Positions 27,695-37,467 are shown, counted from the stretch's first letter. The stretch: DNA of 64,000 nucleotides from a bacterium (GCA_016125385.1 WGLV01000032.1:62001-126000); one strand, 5' to 3'. Made by a program: numbers and translations. The notes: generated from the sequence alone by a model not told the origin.

Positions 27695-28674
27695 CCTTCG
27701 GCGCTGCGTTTCCAGGCGATGGCGGCGGCTCCGAGGACGCCCGCGTCGTCGCCCAGCGCGGCGGGGACGATTTCAGCCTTCTGGTACATGATGGGGAAGC
27801 AGTTCATCTCGGCGTGACGCCGGATGATGGGCATGATCTCGTCGGGCATCGCTTCTACCAGCCCGCCGCCGATCACCACCATCTCGGGGCTGAGGATGTT
27901 GAGCAGCGCGCCCACCGCCACGCCGGTGAACTTGGCCGCGCGCTGAATCTCGCGCGACGCGATCTTGTCGTTGGCTTCCAGCGCTTTTACGAAGGCGCTG
28001 CTGGTCAGTTTGGTCCAGTCGCCGCCGGTGATTTCGGTCAACAGGCTGATTTTGCCCTTGCTGACGCGTTTTTGAATGCGGGCGATCATGGCCGTCTTGC
28101 TGGCGTAGGCTTCGAGGCAGCCGCGCTGGCCGCATCCGCATTTGGCGCCGTAGGCCATGATCTTCATATGGCCCAGCTCGCCCGCGTTCAGGCTGGCGCC
28201 GTGAAACGGCTTGCCGTCGAGAATGACGCCGCCGCCCACTCCGGTGCCGAGAAAGATGCCGATCAGGTGTTTTTTACCTTTGCCGGCGCCGTAGGTGAAC
28301 TCGCCGAAGGTTCCGACGTTGACGTCGTTATCGAGAAAGACGGGCACGCCCAGTTTTTCGTTGAGAAAAGGCGCGATGGGGGCGTTGCTGAGGTTGAGGT
28401 TGGGGGTCTCAAGCACGACGCCCTGAATGGGGTCGAGCGGGCCGGGCGAGCCGATGCCCACCGCGGTGATCTCGTTCAGCGGCAGTCCGGCGGCGTCGGC
28501 GGCTTCGCGGCAGCAGGTTTCGATGCGTTCGAGAATCTCGCCCGACTCGCGTTGCGCTTTGGTTTTTTTCTTGTTGCGGGCGATGATGTTTCCCTCGCGG
28601 TCGACCACCGCCGCCAGGATCTTCGTTCCGCCCAGATCGACGCCCAACACGACTTCTTTTCCGGCATTGCTCAT
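27691..28674 (-). CDS. ROK family protein (glucokinase-like)
   Basis: 327 aa; GVDLGGTKILAAVVD, GELGHMKIMAYGAKCGCGQRGCLEAYAS (ROK His/Cys motif). Confidence 0.94.
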   Translation of the reverse strand: MSNAGKEVVLGVDLGGTKILAAVVDREGNIIARNKKKTKAQRESGEILERIETCCREAADAAGLPLNEITAVGIGSPGPLDPIQGVVLETPNLNLSNAPIAPFLNEKLGVPVFLDNDVNVGTFGEFTYGAGKGKKHLIGIFLGTGVGGGVILDGKPFHGASLNAGELGHMKIMAYGAKCGCGQRGCLEAYASKTAMIARIQKRVSKGKISLLTEITGGDWTKLTSSAFVKALEANDKIASREIQRAAKFTGVAVGALLNILSPEMVVIGGGLVEAMPDEIMPIIRRHAEMNCFPIMYQKAEIVPAALGDDAGVLGAAAIAWKRSAEG

Positions 28675-28704
28675 GCTTACGGCTCCCCGTTTTGGTATGG
28701 TGAT

Positions 28705-29484
28705 TTATGTGGTTTCCACTTTATCGGACAGCAACACGTCCATGACCTTCTGCTGAAGTTCCTTCGCCACGGCGGAGGCGGACCGGTTGCCGTTGATGAC
28801 TTCGAATCCGTATCGGTCCTGCATTTTATTAAACTCGGCCTGAATCAGGCGCTGGTATTTGCGGAAGCTTTCAAACATGTCGAGCGACAGCCCGATGTCC
28901 ATGCCCGATTCCCAGTAGTCGAGGGTGTTGTTTTTTTGAAAGGTGCGTTCGAGGAGGTTTTCGGGGCTGACGCGGAGATAAAACACCGCATCGGGTTCGA
29001 GAGCGATTCCGTAGAGCGACTCGATCCAGTCGGGTTCGAGCTGGCGCACGATGTCGCGCACCATCAGCGTATAGATGTAGCGGTCGGCGATGACCACGAA
29101 GCCCGAGCGCAGGGCGGGGATGATGACGTTTTCAAGCTGGTCGCAGAAGTCGGTGGCGTAAAACAGCGCCAGCGTGCGCCGCCCGAGAATGTTGCCCTGT
29201 TTGGCGTTTTCGAGTTCTTTGCTGACCAGCGTCGAGCGCGACAGCCCGACGTGGACGGTGGCGTAGCCTTCTTTTTCGATGTAATCGCGCAGCAGCGATA
29301 TCTGGGTCGAGCGGCCCGAGCCGTCGGCGCCCTCGATCACGATCAGCTTGCCGGTCAGTTCTTTCAGGTCGACGCCGGGGATGCCCCGGCCGTAAAAGCG
29401 CTTGGGTTCGCCGGTTTTGCGCAGTTTCGTCACCCGGCTTTTGCTGACGTGGCGGCGGGGGGAGGATTTTTCGGCGGCGTTCAT
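28705..29484 (-). CDS. Thymidylate kinase-like protein (P-loop Lys replaced by Arg)
   Basis: 259 aa; LIVIEGADGSGRSTQISLLRDYIEKEGY...VVIADRYIYTLMVRDIVRQL. Confidence 0.85.
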   Translation of the reverse strand: MNAAEKSSPRRHVSKSRVTKLRKTGEPKRFYGRGIPGVDLKELTGKLIVIEGADGSGRSTQISLLRDYIEKEGYATVHVGLSRSTLVSKELENAKQGNILGRRTLALFYATDFCDQLENVIIPALRSGFVVIADRYIYTLMVRDIVRQLEPDWIESLYGIALEPDAVFYLRVSPENLLERTFQKNNTLDYWESGMDIGLSLDMFESFRKYQRLIQAEFNKMQDRYGFEVINGNRSASAVAKELQQKVMDVLLSDKVETT

Positions 29485-30212
29485 TTATTCGTCCTCCATT
29501 GAAACTCCGAGAAGTCGATCTTTTTGGAGATGACGTCGCGAATCTGTTCCTGAAGTTCCTCGATCGACAGCCCGGCGTTGATGGTGACGAAATCGTATTC
29601 GTCGGTCATGCTGATGTATTCGTCGTTCACTTTCTGTTGAAAGCGGTTGAAACACTCCATCGGATCGTCGGCGAGGGCGAGGTCCATGCCCGCTTCGTGA
29701 AACCGGGGCGGCTGGCCGCTGAGGCGGATGCGCCGCATCAGGGTTTCCATCGGCGCTTTCAGGTAGAAGGTGATGTCGGGTTTGACCGCGTAGCTGTAAA
29801 GTTTGCGCACCCACTGTTTGTCGCAGCCGCGCACCGCGTCGCGCGCGAACGCGGTGTATACGTACCGGTCGCACAGCACCACGTAGCCCGCCTTGAGCAG
29901 CGGCAACACCTGGCGCTCGTAGCGGTCGGCGAAATCGGTGCAGTGAATCAGGCTGAAGGTGGTGGGGGTGAGAAGGTTGCGCCGTTTCCCTTTGCGGGTG
30001 GCTTTTTTCACGATGACCGACGAGTTCCATTCGGTGAAAAACACTTTCACGTTGGAGAGTTCCATCCAACGTTTCAAGAGGTAGACCTGGGTGGATTTTC
30101 CGGAGCCGTCCAGACCCTCCACCGCGATGAGTTTGCCTTTCATACTCTCCATCCCGTGTGGTTTCCCAACAGAAAGCCGCGAGCCGTCATGCGGCGAGAT
30201 CAACCGCGTCAT
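29481..30212 (-). CDS. tmk: Thymidylate kinase-like protein (canonical P-loop)
   Basis: LIAVEGLDGSGKSTQVYLLKRWMEL...VVLCDRYVYTAFARDAVRG; start likely at an internal Met. Confidence 0.87.
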   Translation of the reverse strand: MTRLISPHDGSRLSVGKPHGMESMKGKLIAVEGLDGSGKSTQVYLLKRWMELSNVKVFFTEWNSSVIVKKATRKGKRRNLLTPTTFSLIHCTDFADRYERQVLPLLKAGYVVLCDRYVYTAFARDAVRGCDKQWVRKLYSYAVKPDITFYLKAPMETLMRRIRLSGQPPRFHEAGMDLALADDPMECFNRFQQKVNDEYISMTDEYDFVTINAGLSIEELQEQIRDVISKKIDFSEFQWRTNK

Positions 30213-30313
30213 ATCTTACCGGCGCGGCGCGATTTTTTATAGTACCTTTCGATGCATTGGATTGCAGGACCGCAGGGCGGTTTTATTCGAATTGGGGAGG
30301 GCGGCGGACATAA

Positions 30314-30347
30314 AAACGGCGCGGGGGCGTATCGTCCCGCGCCGTTT
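30314..30347 (-). terminator. Intrinsic terminator downstream of the DUF362 gene
   Basis: aaacggcgcggg...cccgcgccgttt; minus-strand tail gtttttatg. Confidence 0.75.
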
Positions 30348-30388
30348 CTCGTTCCTCCCAAGCCCGCGATTCACCCTCCGGTGGGCTC

Positions 30389-31453
30389 TCAGCCCATTGG
30401 CTGTTTCCAGACCAGTTGTTTCTGAATGCTGTCGCTCAGTTTGTATTTCTTCTGATGATCGGCGATGCTGGCGCCCGCGATATCGATTTTGCTCAAATCA
30501 GCCTGACCCAGTCCGGCGCCGGCGCAGTAATTGAGATACCCCACGTCGGCGAAGTCGATGCCCATCAGTTCGACGGCGACGCGGTCGGCGGCGAGCCAGT
30601 CGGTTGACGCCACCGCGACCTTGTGATCCACCGGCGTGCCGCCGACGGGGCCGTTGCCTTCCATGCCCTGATAGCCGTCGATGATCGCCAGGTCCGGCTT
30701 GAGACCGCGGCTCGCCATTGAGAACAGGTTGAAATTCACGCCGCGGAACCCGCCGCCGTGGGCGATGGGTTTATCGTTTTTCGCGCCGCTTTTGCCGCCC
30801 GGTCCCCAGCGGAAGCCATCGTCTTTGATGGGGGCGCCGAACACGATGTTTTTCAGCGAGAGCGTGGTGACCACGCGGTCGTGCGTCTTCATCACCGCCG
30901 CCGAGATGACGTACACGTCGGGGTTGAACAGCCATTTCGACATGCGCACCGGGTGCGGATAAAAATCGCCGTCGTTGACCACGTAAACGATCTGGTAACC
31001 CTCTTTGTCGAGGTCCATCATTTTCGCTTTGTACTTGCCCGCGACGGGCAGGTAGCCGTAATTCGAGAAGCCTTCCATCGTGGGGCCGCTGGCCGCCGAT
31101 TCGGCGATGGCGTAGTTGGTTTTGCCGATCGATTGCAGAAACTCAAATACGCCGGTCAGGCAGTCGGCGTGGGTGGCCGCCAGCTGATTTTCAATCGACA
31201 CGTTGTTGGGTTTAACGAGAACGAGCTTGTCGCCGATTTTGACCTTGATCTCTTCGGCGAAAGGTTTGAGCGCGTTAAACACGTTGGCGGCGCGGTCACC
31301 CTGGGCGGCGAGGCCGACCCGGCGGCGTTCGTCAAGAAAGCGGGGCGATTCCATCTCGTAGGGCCAGACGGATCGGGGCAGTGAAAGCGCGGCGCCGGCG
31401 GCGAGAGCGGTTTGAATAAAACGGCGGCGGGGGATTTTATGGCAAAATTCCAT
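30389..31453 (-). CDS. DUF362 domain protein with Tat-like signal
   Basis: 354 aa; PRRRFIQTALAAGAALSLP; VKIGDKLVLVKPNNV, VISAAVMKTHDRVVTTLSLKNIVFG. Confidence 0.9.
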   Translation of the reverse strand: MEFCHKIPRRRFIQTALAAGAALSLPRSVWPYEMESPRFLDERRRVGLAAQGDRAANVFNALKPFAEEIKVKIGDKLVLVKPNNVSIENQLAATHADCLTGVFEFLQSIGKTNYAIAESAASGPTMEGFSNYGYLPVAGKYKAKMMDLDKEGYQIVYVVNDGDFYPHPVRMSKWLFNPDVYVISAAVMKTHDRVVTTLSLKNIVFGAPIKDDGFRWGPGGKSGAKNDKPIAHGGGFRGVNFNLFSMASRGLKPDLAIIDGYQGMEGNGPVGGTPVDHKVAVASTDWLAADRVAVELMGIDFADVGYLNYCAGAGLGQADLSKIDIAGASIADHQKKYKLSDSIQKQLVWKQPMG

Positions 31454-31596
31454 GATGCACTCCTCACAATGACGTTAATACAGCGATGAACGGGAGTCCT
31501 GATGCAGGGCTGCCTGAATTACATAATAAATCAATTTCATCAAAAAGAAAATATGAAAAAATCAGGAAATCGCGAACTCGCCGGAATCGATCCGAA

Positions 31597-32463
31597 TCAG
31601 GCGCCTGTCCTCTCTTCCGACCGGACGATGCGGAAGCCGCCGGTGTGGAATCCTTTATCGGGCGGCATCTTTCCCCGGTCCGCCGATCGAAGCCATTCGC
31701 CCCGGCCCGCCCAGGAACCGCCGCGAATCACTCTCTCATCTCCGTTGGCGGGTCCGGCAGGATCGGTCTGCATGTCCGAAGGATAGGGGCCGTACCAGTC
31801 GAGGCACCATTCCCAGACGTTTCCCATCATATCGTAAAGCCCCCAGGCGTTGGGTTTCTTTTCGCCGGCCGGGTGAATCTCAAAATCGGCGTTGAAGCGA
31901 TACCAGGCGTATTGATCCATGATTTCGTCGCCGCGGGCGTCGCCCCAGTAGGCGGGGGCGTCTGTTCCCGCGCGGCAGGCGTATTCCCATTCCGCTTCGG
32001 TGGGCAGGCGGTAGCGCAGGTCGTTGAGAATGCCGTTCAACCGCCTGATAAATTCCTGACACTGCTCCCAGCTGGGGCGATTGACGGGTTTGTCGAGACC
32101 GCGCATTTCTTCATGCGCCACGTTGTCGTCCATCAGCGTCAACCATTGCGCCTGGGTGATCTCGTACTTCGCCATGTAAAAGGGGCGGGAAATCACGACT
32201 TCATGCCGGGGTGATTCATTTTCTTCATGGCCCGGTTCATCGTCCGGAGAGCCCATCATAAAGCGTCCCGCCGGGATGCGCGTCATGACCAGCGGTCTGG
32301 CGCCTTGTGGCAGGTTGGGTAATTCGATGACGAATTCCTTGCCGTCGTCGTCGCCGGATCGGCTGTTTCCGCGTTCCACCGTCTGGCAGGCGCACAGCAT
32401 GAAACCGAGCGCCAGCGCAAAGAGTTGAGAATATGATTTCAAGCGTTGCATGTATGCCTCCAT
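31597..32463 (-). CDS. SUMF1/FGE-like domain lipoprotein
   Basis: 288 aa; lipobox FMLCAC; MGSPDDEPGHEENESPRHEV, RLPTEAEWEYACRAGT, GNVWEWCLDWYG, RGGSW...GGFR. Confidence 0.92.
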   Translation of the reverse strand: MEAYMQRLKSYSQLFALALGFMLCACQTVERGNSRSGDDDGKEFVIELPNLPQGARPLVMTRIPAGRFMMGSPDDEPGHEENESPRHEVVISRPFYMAKYEITQAQWLTLMDDNVAHEEMRGLDKPVNRPSWEQCQEFIRRLNGILNDLRYRLPTEAEWEYACRAGTDAPAYWGDARGDEIMDQYAWYRFNADFEIHPAGEKKPNAWGLYDMMGNVWEWCLDWYGPYPSDMQTDPAGPANGDERVIRGGSWAGRGEWLRSADRGKMPPDKGFHTGGFRIVRSEERTGA

Positions 32464-32470
32464 GCCGGAT

Positions 32471-33556
32471 TTACTTTGTACCGATCAGCGATTGATACCA
32501 TCCGAGCAGTTTGTTCATTTCGGCGTCGCGGTTGGCGCGTTCTTCGGCGAGGCGGCGATTTTTTTCGCCCCAGGTTTTGCCCTGATCGGGATTCTGGGCC
32601 AGATGAATCATCGCCTGGGTCAGCAACGCTTCATGATTGGAGCGGACGATCATGCCGCTTTCGCCCTGGGTGACCCATTCGTGCATGGCGGGCAGGTCGG
32701 AAACAATGACGGGCAGCCGGGCGCTGAACGCCTCCAGCAGCGAAAGCGGCGTGCTGTCGCTGGATGGCACGCTGATGTAACAATCCGCCGATTGCAGTAC
32801 GCCGATCATGTCCTTGCGCTTCAGCCAGCCGGTGAACTCCACGTGTTCGTGCAGGCCCAGCATCTCGACCAGGCGTTCGAGCTGCTCGCGCATCTCGTCA
32901 TCGCCGATGACGACCAGCCGGCTGCCGCGTACGCGAGGCAGAGCGCGGGCGAAGGCCCTGATGATGATGTCGATGTTATAAATCGGCCTCAAACGCCGAT
33001 TGCTGACGAAGACGTAATCCGCGCCGGCTCGAACCCGATCGCGCAAGGCGCCGCCCGGCGGGTTTTCAAATTCGCTGAAATCGATCCCCCATTGCAGAAG
33101 CCGCGCGTCGATCTTTCGCTTCGCCTCTTCCTGTGCGGTTTCACAAAGCGAGACGGCGTCGGCGGTGATCAGGTCGGCTTTACGCAGCGTACTTCGAACC
33201 CACATCCGCACCAGCGCGTTGCGATGCGATACGATCAGCAAGTCGGAGCCCCACGCGGTCAGAACAAAGGGATGAAAGCCGCAGCCCGCGCCCCAGTAGC
33301 CGTAACCGGTGACGTTATGCGCGTGAACCACGTCGGGTTTCCAGCGGCGGATCTCTTTTTTAACGCGATGGGTTGCCTTGCGATGACGCCAGAAACCGCC
33401 GCTTTCGCGCGACGCCACCTGGACGGTTTCGCAGGGCCAGGGATGAGGGGGGAGCACGTCGGTCAGAAAGAGGATGTCATGACCGCGCGCCGCGAACCAC
33501 TCGATCATAAACTGGTTGTGCACCGAACCGCCGTCACCGATGTAACAGATTCTCAT
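32471..33556 (-). CDS. Glycosyltransferase family 4-type protein
   Basis: 361 aa; DVVHAHNVTGYGYWG; PSSDSTPLSLLEAFSARLPVIVSDLPAMHEWV. Confidence 0.93.
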   Translation of the reverse strand: MRICYIGDGGSVHNQFMIEWFAARGHDILFLTDVLPPHPWPCETVQVASRESGGFWRHRKATHRVKKEIRRWKPDVVHAHNVTGYGYWGAGCGFHPFVLTAWGSDLLIVSHRNALVRMWVRSTLRKADLITADAVSLCETAQEEAKRKIDARLLQWGIDFSEFENPPGGALRDRVRAGADYVFVSNRRLRPIYNIDIIIRAFARALPRVRGSRLVVIGDDEMREQLERLVEMLGLHEHVEFTGWLKRKDMIGVLQSADCYISVPSSDSTPLSLLEAFSARLPVIVSDLPAMHEWVTQGESGMIVRSNHEALLTQAMIHLAQNPDQGKTWGEKNRRLAEERANRDAEMNKLLGWYQSLIGTK

Positions 33557-33864
33557 GGTTTCCCCACATATACCCAGGCGGACGCCATCTCGCCGTCGAC
33601 CCGGACTTCAACCAGTACGCGCTTGTATTCCACCCCTTCGTAACTGTCGAGCCGGGTCAGGTCTTCGCCGCTGATTCCGTCGATCAACAGGCCATGAACG
33701 ATTCCATGTTCTTTAGGCCAGATCGCCGGGTACCCGTAAATCGTTTCGCCCATAGCGTAGCCATTCAGCCGCGCCATGCGCGACTCGCCGCGATCGTGGC
33801 CGGTCACGGCCCGGAAAACGTCTTCATCTTTTAACGAACCATACGCGAATAACAACTCACTCAA
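33553..33864 (-). CDS. Gamma-glutamylcyclotransferase-like (GGCT/AIG2 fold) protein
   Basis: 103 aa; LLFAYGSLKDEDVFRAVTG...LDSYEGVEYKRVLVEV. Confidence 0.9.
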   Translation of the reverse strand: MSELLFAYGSLKDEDVFRAVTGHDRGESRMARLNGYAMGETIYGYPAIWPKEHGIVHGLLIDGISGEDLTRLDSYEGVEYKRVLVEVRVDGEMASAWVYVGKP

Positions 33865-35381
33865 GGCTTGGCCTCCAACCGGACCGCCACGGTATAGTAT
33901 TGCTGCGGAGTGAAACGAAAGCCCATGCAGGGCGGATTGCTGGTCAGGGGCGGATTCTCCGGCGTCACCATGATATCGGGCAATAACGGCACGGTCGACG
34001 TCCGCCAGTCGCCGAGTTTGCTGACCGTGAAGCGCTCGCGCAGGCGTTCCACCTCCGCCGTGATGTCGCAGGACGTGTTGCTGAGCAGAATCACGTCGCC
34101 CGCGCGTGGTTCTTCAGCGGGATAATACAGCACATCGCGTTTCGACCAGAAACCCGTCTTGAACGGGATGGGGTAATGACCGTATCGCTCCATCGAAAGC
34201 AGCCTCGCGTCTTTCCATACTGTGTTGAAATACGCCGCGCCCTGGGCGAGGTCGCCGAACGCGCCGCGCTGAAGCGACAAAACGGCCGCCGTCATGATGA
34301 GCAGGTTGGCGAGGATCAGCCCCGCCGCCGGCGCTTTGAAGCGCGCCATCGGACGCCACGAGACGAGCCGCGTCCAGCCCCGGCCCGCCGCCACGCACCA
34401 CAATGGCAACAGCGGCAGAAGGTATCGGTATTGAAACGAGAGAAACGCGCTCTGGACGGCGAGAAAGACCAGCGCCGTGATCAACGCGAAACCCGCGAAG
34501 CCCCGCTCTTCGCCCTCGCCGAGCGACAGGGCGGTCCATCCGATCACTCCCAGCAGAAACAGAGAATGAGTGATCGCCCAGGGCCAGTACATCACGAAGG
34601 TTTCGAACATGTTGTAGTACAGAAGCAGCGTGACGCCCAGTCCATACGAGGCTCGCTCGATGAACTGACCGGCATGGCCGAAGCCATGCGAGACGACCCA
34701 GCCCGCGAGAAGCAGCCACGGAATCGCCGCGAGGGCCCATCGCGCCAGCGCCGCCGGTTGAAACGGTGAATCCGTCTTGCGCGCCCGCCACGCCAGCGCC
34801 GCCGCCCACGGGACGAAATAAAGCCCCTGATAGCGGGTTAACGTGGCGGCGCCGGCGAGCAGCATCAACCACGGCGCCGCGTGGCGGCGGCCCCGCCACC
34901 CCTCGGCCAGCATCCAGCAGCAGGCGATAAACCAGAACGTGAACGCCGCGTCGGTCATCACCCGGATCGACCAGCGATTCAGAATGGGAGACAGCGTCCA
35001 GAACGCCGCCGCCCACAGCGCTTCGGCGTCGTTTCGCAATATGCATCGAGCCAACCCGAACATGACCAGCGTCGAAGCCGCCGACGCGGCGATGGACGCC
35101 AGCCGCCCCGCGTAAAGCGGATTGGGTGTGAACAAGCCCGCCAGCCAGGCCAGCGCCGGATAGCCGGGCGGGAAAAACACCACCGGCGTGTTCCACGCCT
35201 GTAACTGGATGATTCCATCGGTGTATTCAGCCTGGTTGAGGCCGATCATGGCTGCGCGGATCGCCAGAGCCGCCAGCGACATCAGAACGGGCCAAATCCA
35301 TGCCCGTAAAAGCGCGGAGGAGGCATGATGGGCGGGGGCTGACGGAGTAGAAGAATGCTTGACATTCGGCATGTTGGTCAC
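33861..35381 (-). CDS. Polytopic membrane protein, GT39/ArnT-like glycosyltransferase
   Basis: 506 aa; multiple TM segments; GLNQAEYTDGIIQLQAW N-terminal loop, TLTRYQGLYFVPWAAAL. Confidence 0.78.
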   Translation of the reverse strand: MTNMPNVKHSSTPSAPAHHASSALLRAWIWPVLMSLAALAIRAAMIGLNQAEYTDGIIQLQAWNTPVVFFPPGYPALAWLAGLFTPNPLYAGRLASIAASAASTLVMFGLARCILRNDAEALWAAAFWTLSPILNRWSIRVMTDAAFTFWFIACCWMLAEGWRGRRHAAPWLMLLAGAATLTRYQGLYFVPWAAALAWRARKTDSPFQPAALARWALAAIPWLLLAGWVVSHGFGHAGQFIERASYGLGVTLLLYYNMFETFVMYWPWAITHSLFLLGVIGWTALSLGEGEERGFAGFALITALVFLAVQSAFLSFQYRYLLPLLPLWCVAAGRGWTRLVSWRPMARFKAPAAGLILANLLIMTAAVLSLQRGAFGDLAQGAAYFNTVWKDARLLSMERYGHYPIPFKTGFWSKRDVLYYPAEEPRAGDVILLSNTSCDITAEVERLRERFTVSKLGDWRTSTVPLLPDIMVTPENPPLTSNPPCMGFRFTPQQYYTVAVRLEAKP

Positions 35382-35399
35382 TAACGTTTACAGTGAAAT

Positions 35400-35428
35400 C
35401 GCGTTGCGGGCGCAACGCGTTTGTTTTT
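35400..35428 (+). terminator. Terminator-like hairpin in 5' region of rseP
   Basis: cgcgttgc-gggc-gcaacgcg followed by tttgttttt, between divergent genes. Confidence 0.5.
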
Positions 35429-35569
35429 GGGCATCGCCTGCTTCTCTTTATTCCTAAACTTAATCTTTCACGGCGATTAAAAAAAACAAGACCCCGGCCG
35501 CCGCTGGCTCGTTGTATCACTATCGCCCAAAACGGCGGCCCAAATCAAACCCGATGGAACGTACCCACG

Positions 35570-37354
35570 ATGAGCTTTGAACCCATCATAAGCGGCTTTA
35601 TGAGTTTTTTCTATTTTATTGTCGTTCTCGGCCTCGCCGTGATCTTTCACGAGTGGGGGCATTTTATCATCGCCAAACTATGCGGCGCCAAGGTGGAGCG
35701 CTTCGCCGTGGGATTCGGCAAAGTGCTTTTTTCAACGCAGCGGGGTGAAACCGAATACGCGCTCTGCGCCCTTCCGCTGGGCGGCTACGTCAAGATCACC
35801 GGCATGGACCCCGAGGATGAAACCACCGGCGCGGAGTGGGAATACCTTCAACTCTCTCCCTGGAAGCGCATGGCGATCGTGATCGCCGGTCCGTTGATGA
35901 ACTTCGTTCTCGCCTTTCTCATCTATTTCATCATTTACGCCTGGTTCGGCGTGGCCTATACCGCCTCCACCACTGTGGGCTACGTCCCCAAGGGCAGCTG
36001 GGGCTGGGAGATGGGGCTTCGCGACGGCGACAAGATCGTCGCCGTTAATGGCGAGGCGGTTAAATCGTGGGACGATGTCGTCTCGCTGCAGAGCGACATG
36101 AGCCAGAGCGAATTGAAAATCCGCGTGGAGCGCAATGGCGAAACGCTGGTCAAGACCAAAGCGATTCCCACGGGGCTTTATGAAAGAAGCGGCGATGAAG
36201 CGCCAGAGCCGCCCGCGCATGACAAGGGCATCGTCATCGCCAGCGTACTCTCCGACCGCGCCGCCGACACGGCGGGGCTGGAGCCGGGCTGGGTGATTCT
36301 CAGCGCCGACGGTCAGAATTTTCAGACCCGCGATGAGTGGTCCGACTATTTCAATTCCCGTTTTGAAAAGACCGATAACGGCGAGTTCCGCGCCCTGCCC
36401 GTTACGCTGAAGGTATTGACGCTGGATGGGCGGGAGAAAGAGGTTCAGGTCACGCCCGATCTGGTGATCCCATCGGACGATGCGGTTCCCGCTGAACCGG
36501 TGACGCGCATCGGCATTACTTTTCAGGGCGAGATGTCGGTGAAGGAATACATGCTGCCCATCGTTCCACCGCTGGGCGTCGCGCCCAAGCAGACGCCGGT
36601 GATCGGCAACGTGCAGGAAGGCGGTCCCGCGTGGGAAGCGGGGCTGAGGCCGGATTGTACCATCGTGGAGATCGACGGCAAGGCGATCGATGACTGGACC
36701 GACGTTCTGCTCGCCATTCAGGATTCGCTCCAGACCGGCGAGGATGGAACCGTGACCGCGCGCCCGCTGGAAATGACGTGGATGGATTCGAAAGAAACCA
36801 TGCACACCGAATCGATCGAGCCTTCCGTCAAGATGCAGCCGTTGCTTACGCCGACCAGCATCAAGACCGGCAAGGAATACGCCATCGCCCAGATCGGCGT
36901 CGACCGCAAAGCCGACCGGCAGCGCATGGGCGTACTGGGCGCGATCAGCGAAGGCTGGAATCATCTCGTCAACATTTCATCGTTCATGCTCAACTTCATC
37001 TTCGATCTGTTTTCCGGCGCGGTTTCGCCCAAACTGCTGGGGGGGCCCATCGCCATCTATCAGCTCTCCGGCGAATCGGGCCGCTGGGGTATGGAGAAAT
37101 TTCTTGGATTCATCGCCATGCTGTCAGCCAACTTGGGACTGCTGAACCTGTTTCCGCTGCCCCCGCTGGATGGCGGACACCTGGTGTTTTATCTGTATGA
37201 AGTATTTCGCCGTAAACCAATCACCATGCGCCAGATGGAAAAATTCGGACAGGTGGGCTTTTTCCTGATCGTTCCGTTGATGCTCTACCTGGTGTTCAAC
37301 GATCTCAACCGCGTCAATTTCTTTGGCTGGGTCGCCGGTTTATTCGGGTTATAA
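35570..37354 (+). CDS. rseP: RIP metalloprotease RseP (site-2 protease) with PDZ domains
   Basis: VIFHEWGHFIIAKLCGAKVERFAVGFGKVLFS (HExxH); NLFPLPPLDGGHLVFYLYE; PDZ-like regions; start 35570 chosen from homology of the TM1/HExxH spacing. Confidence 0.95.
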   Translation: MSFEPIISGFMSFFYFIVVLGLAVIFHEWGHFIIAKLCGAKVERFAVGFGKVLFSTQRGETEYALCALPLGGYVKITGMDPEDETTGAEWEYLQLSPWKRMAIVIAGPLMNFVLAFLIYFIIYAWFGVAYTASTTVGYVPKGSWGWEMGLRDGDKIVAVNGEAVKSWDDVVSLQSDMSQSELKIRVERNGETLVKTKAIPTGLYERSGDEAPEPPAHDKGIVIASVLSDRAADTAGLEPGWVILSADGQNFQTRDEWSDYFNSRFEKTDNGEFRALPVTLKVLTLDGREKEVQVTPDLVIPSDDAVPAEPVTRIGITFQGEMSVKEYMLPIVPPLGVAPKQTPVIGNVQEGGPAWEAGLRPDCTIVEIDGKAIDDWTDVLLAIQDSLQTGEDGTVTARPLEMTWMDSKETMHTESIEPSVKMQPLLTPTSIKTGKEYAIAQIGVDRKADRQRMGVLGAISEGWNHLVNISSFMLNFIFDLFSGAVSPKLLGGPIAIYQLSGESGRWGMEKFLGFIAMLSANLGLLNLFPLPPLDGGHLVFYLYEVFRRKPITMRQMEKFGQVGFFLIVPLMLYLVFNDLNRVNFFGWVAGLFGL

Positions 37355-37467
37355 CGGCTGGTTTTTACTTCGCCTGAATCGGGTTCCATCTTCAGCGGCG
37401 CGTCGCGCAAGGACCCCTTATTCTTCGATCGCGAGTCATACATTACGGAATTTCGAAAAAAATACCC

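Noticed and set aside
27814-29502. 562-aa plus-strand ORF
   Set aside because: Shadow ORF antisense to the ROK and thymidylate-kinase genes; no motifs; typical of GC-rich third positions.
32450-33643. 397-aa plus-strand ORF
   Set aside because: Antisense to the GT4 gene; no motifs.
35732-36964. 410-aa minus-strand ORF
   Set aside because: Antisense to rseP; composition artefact.
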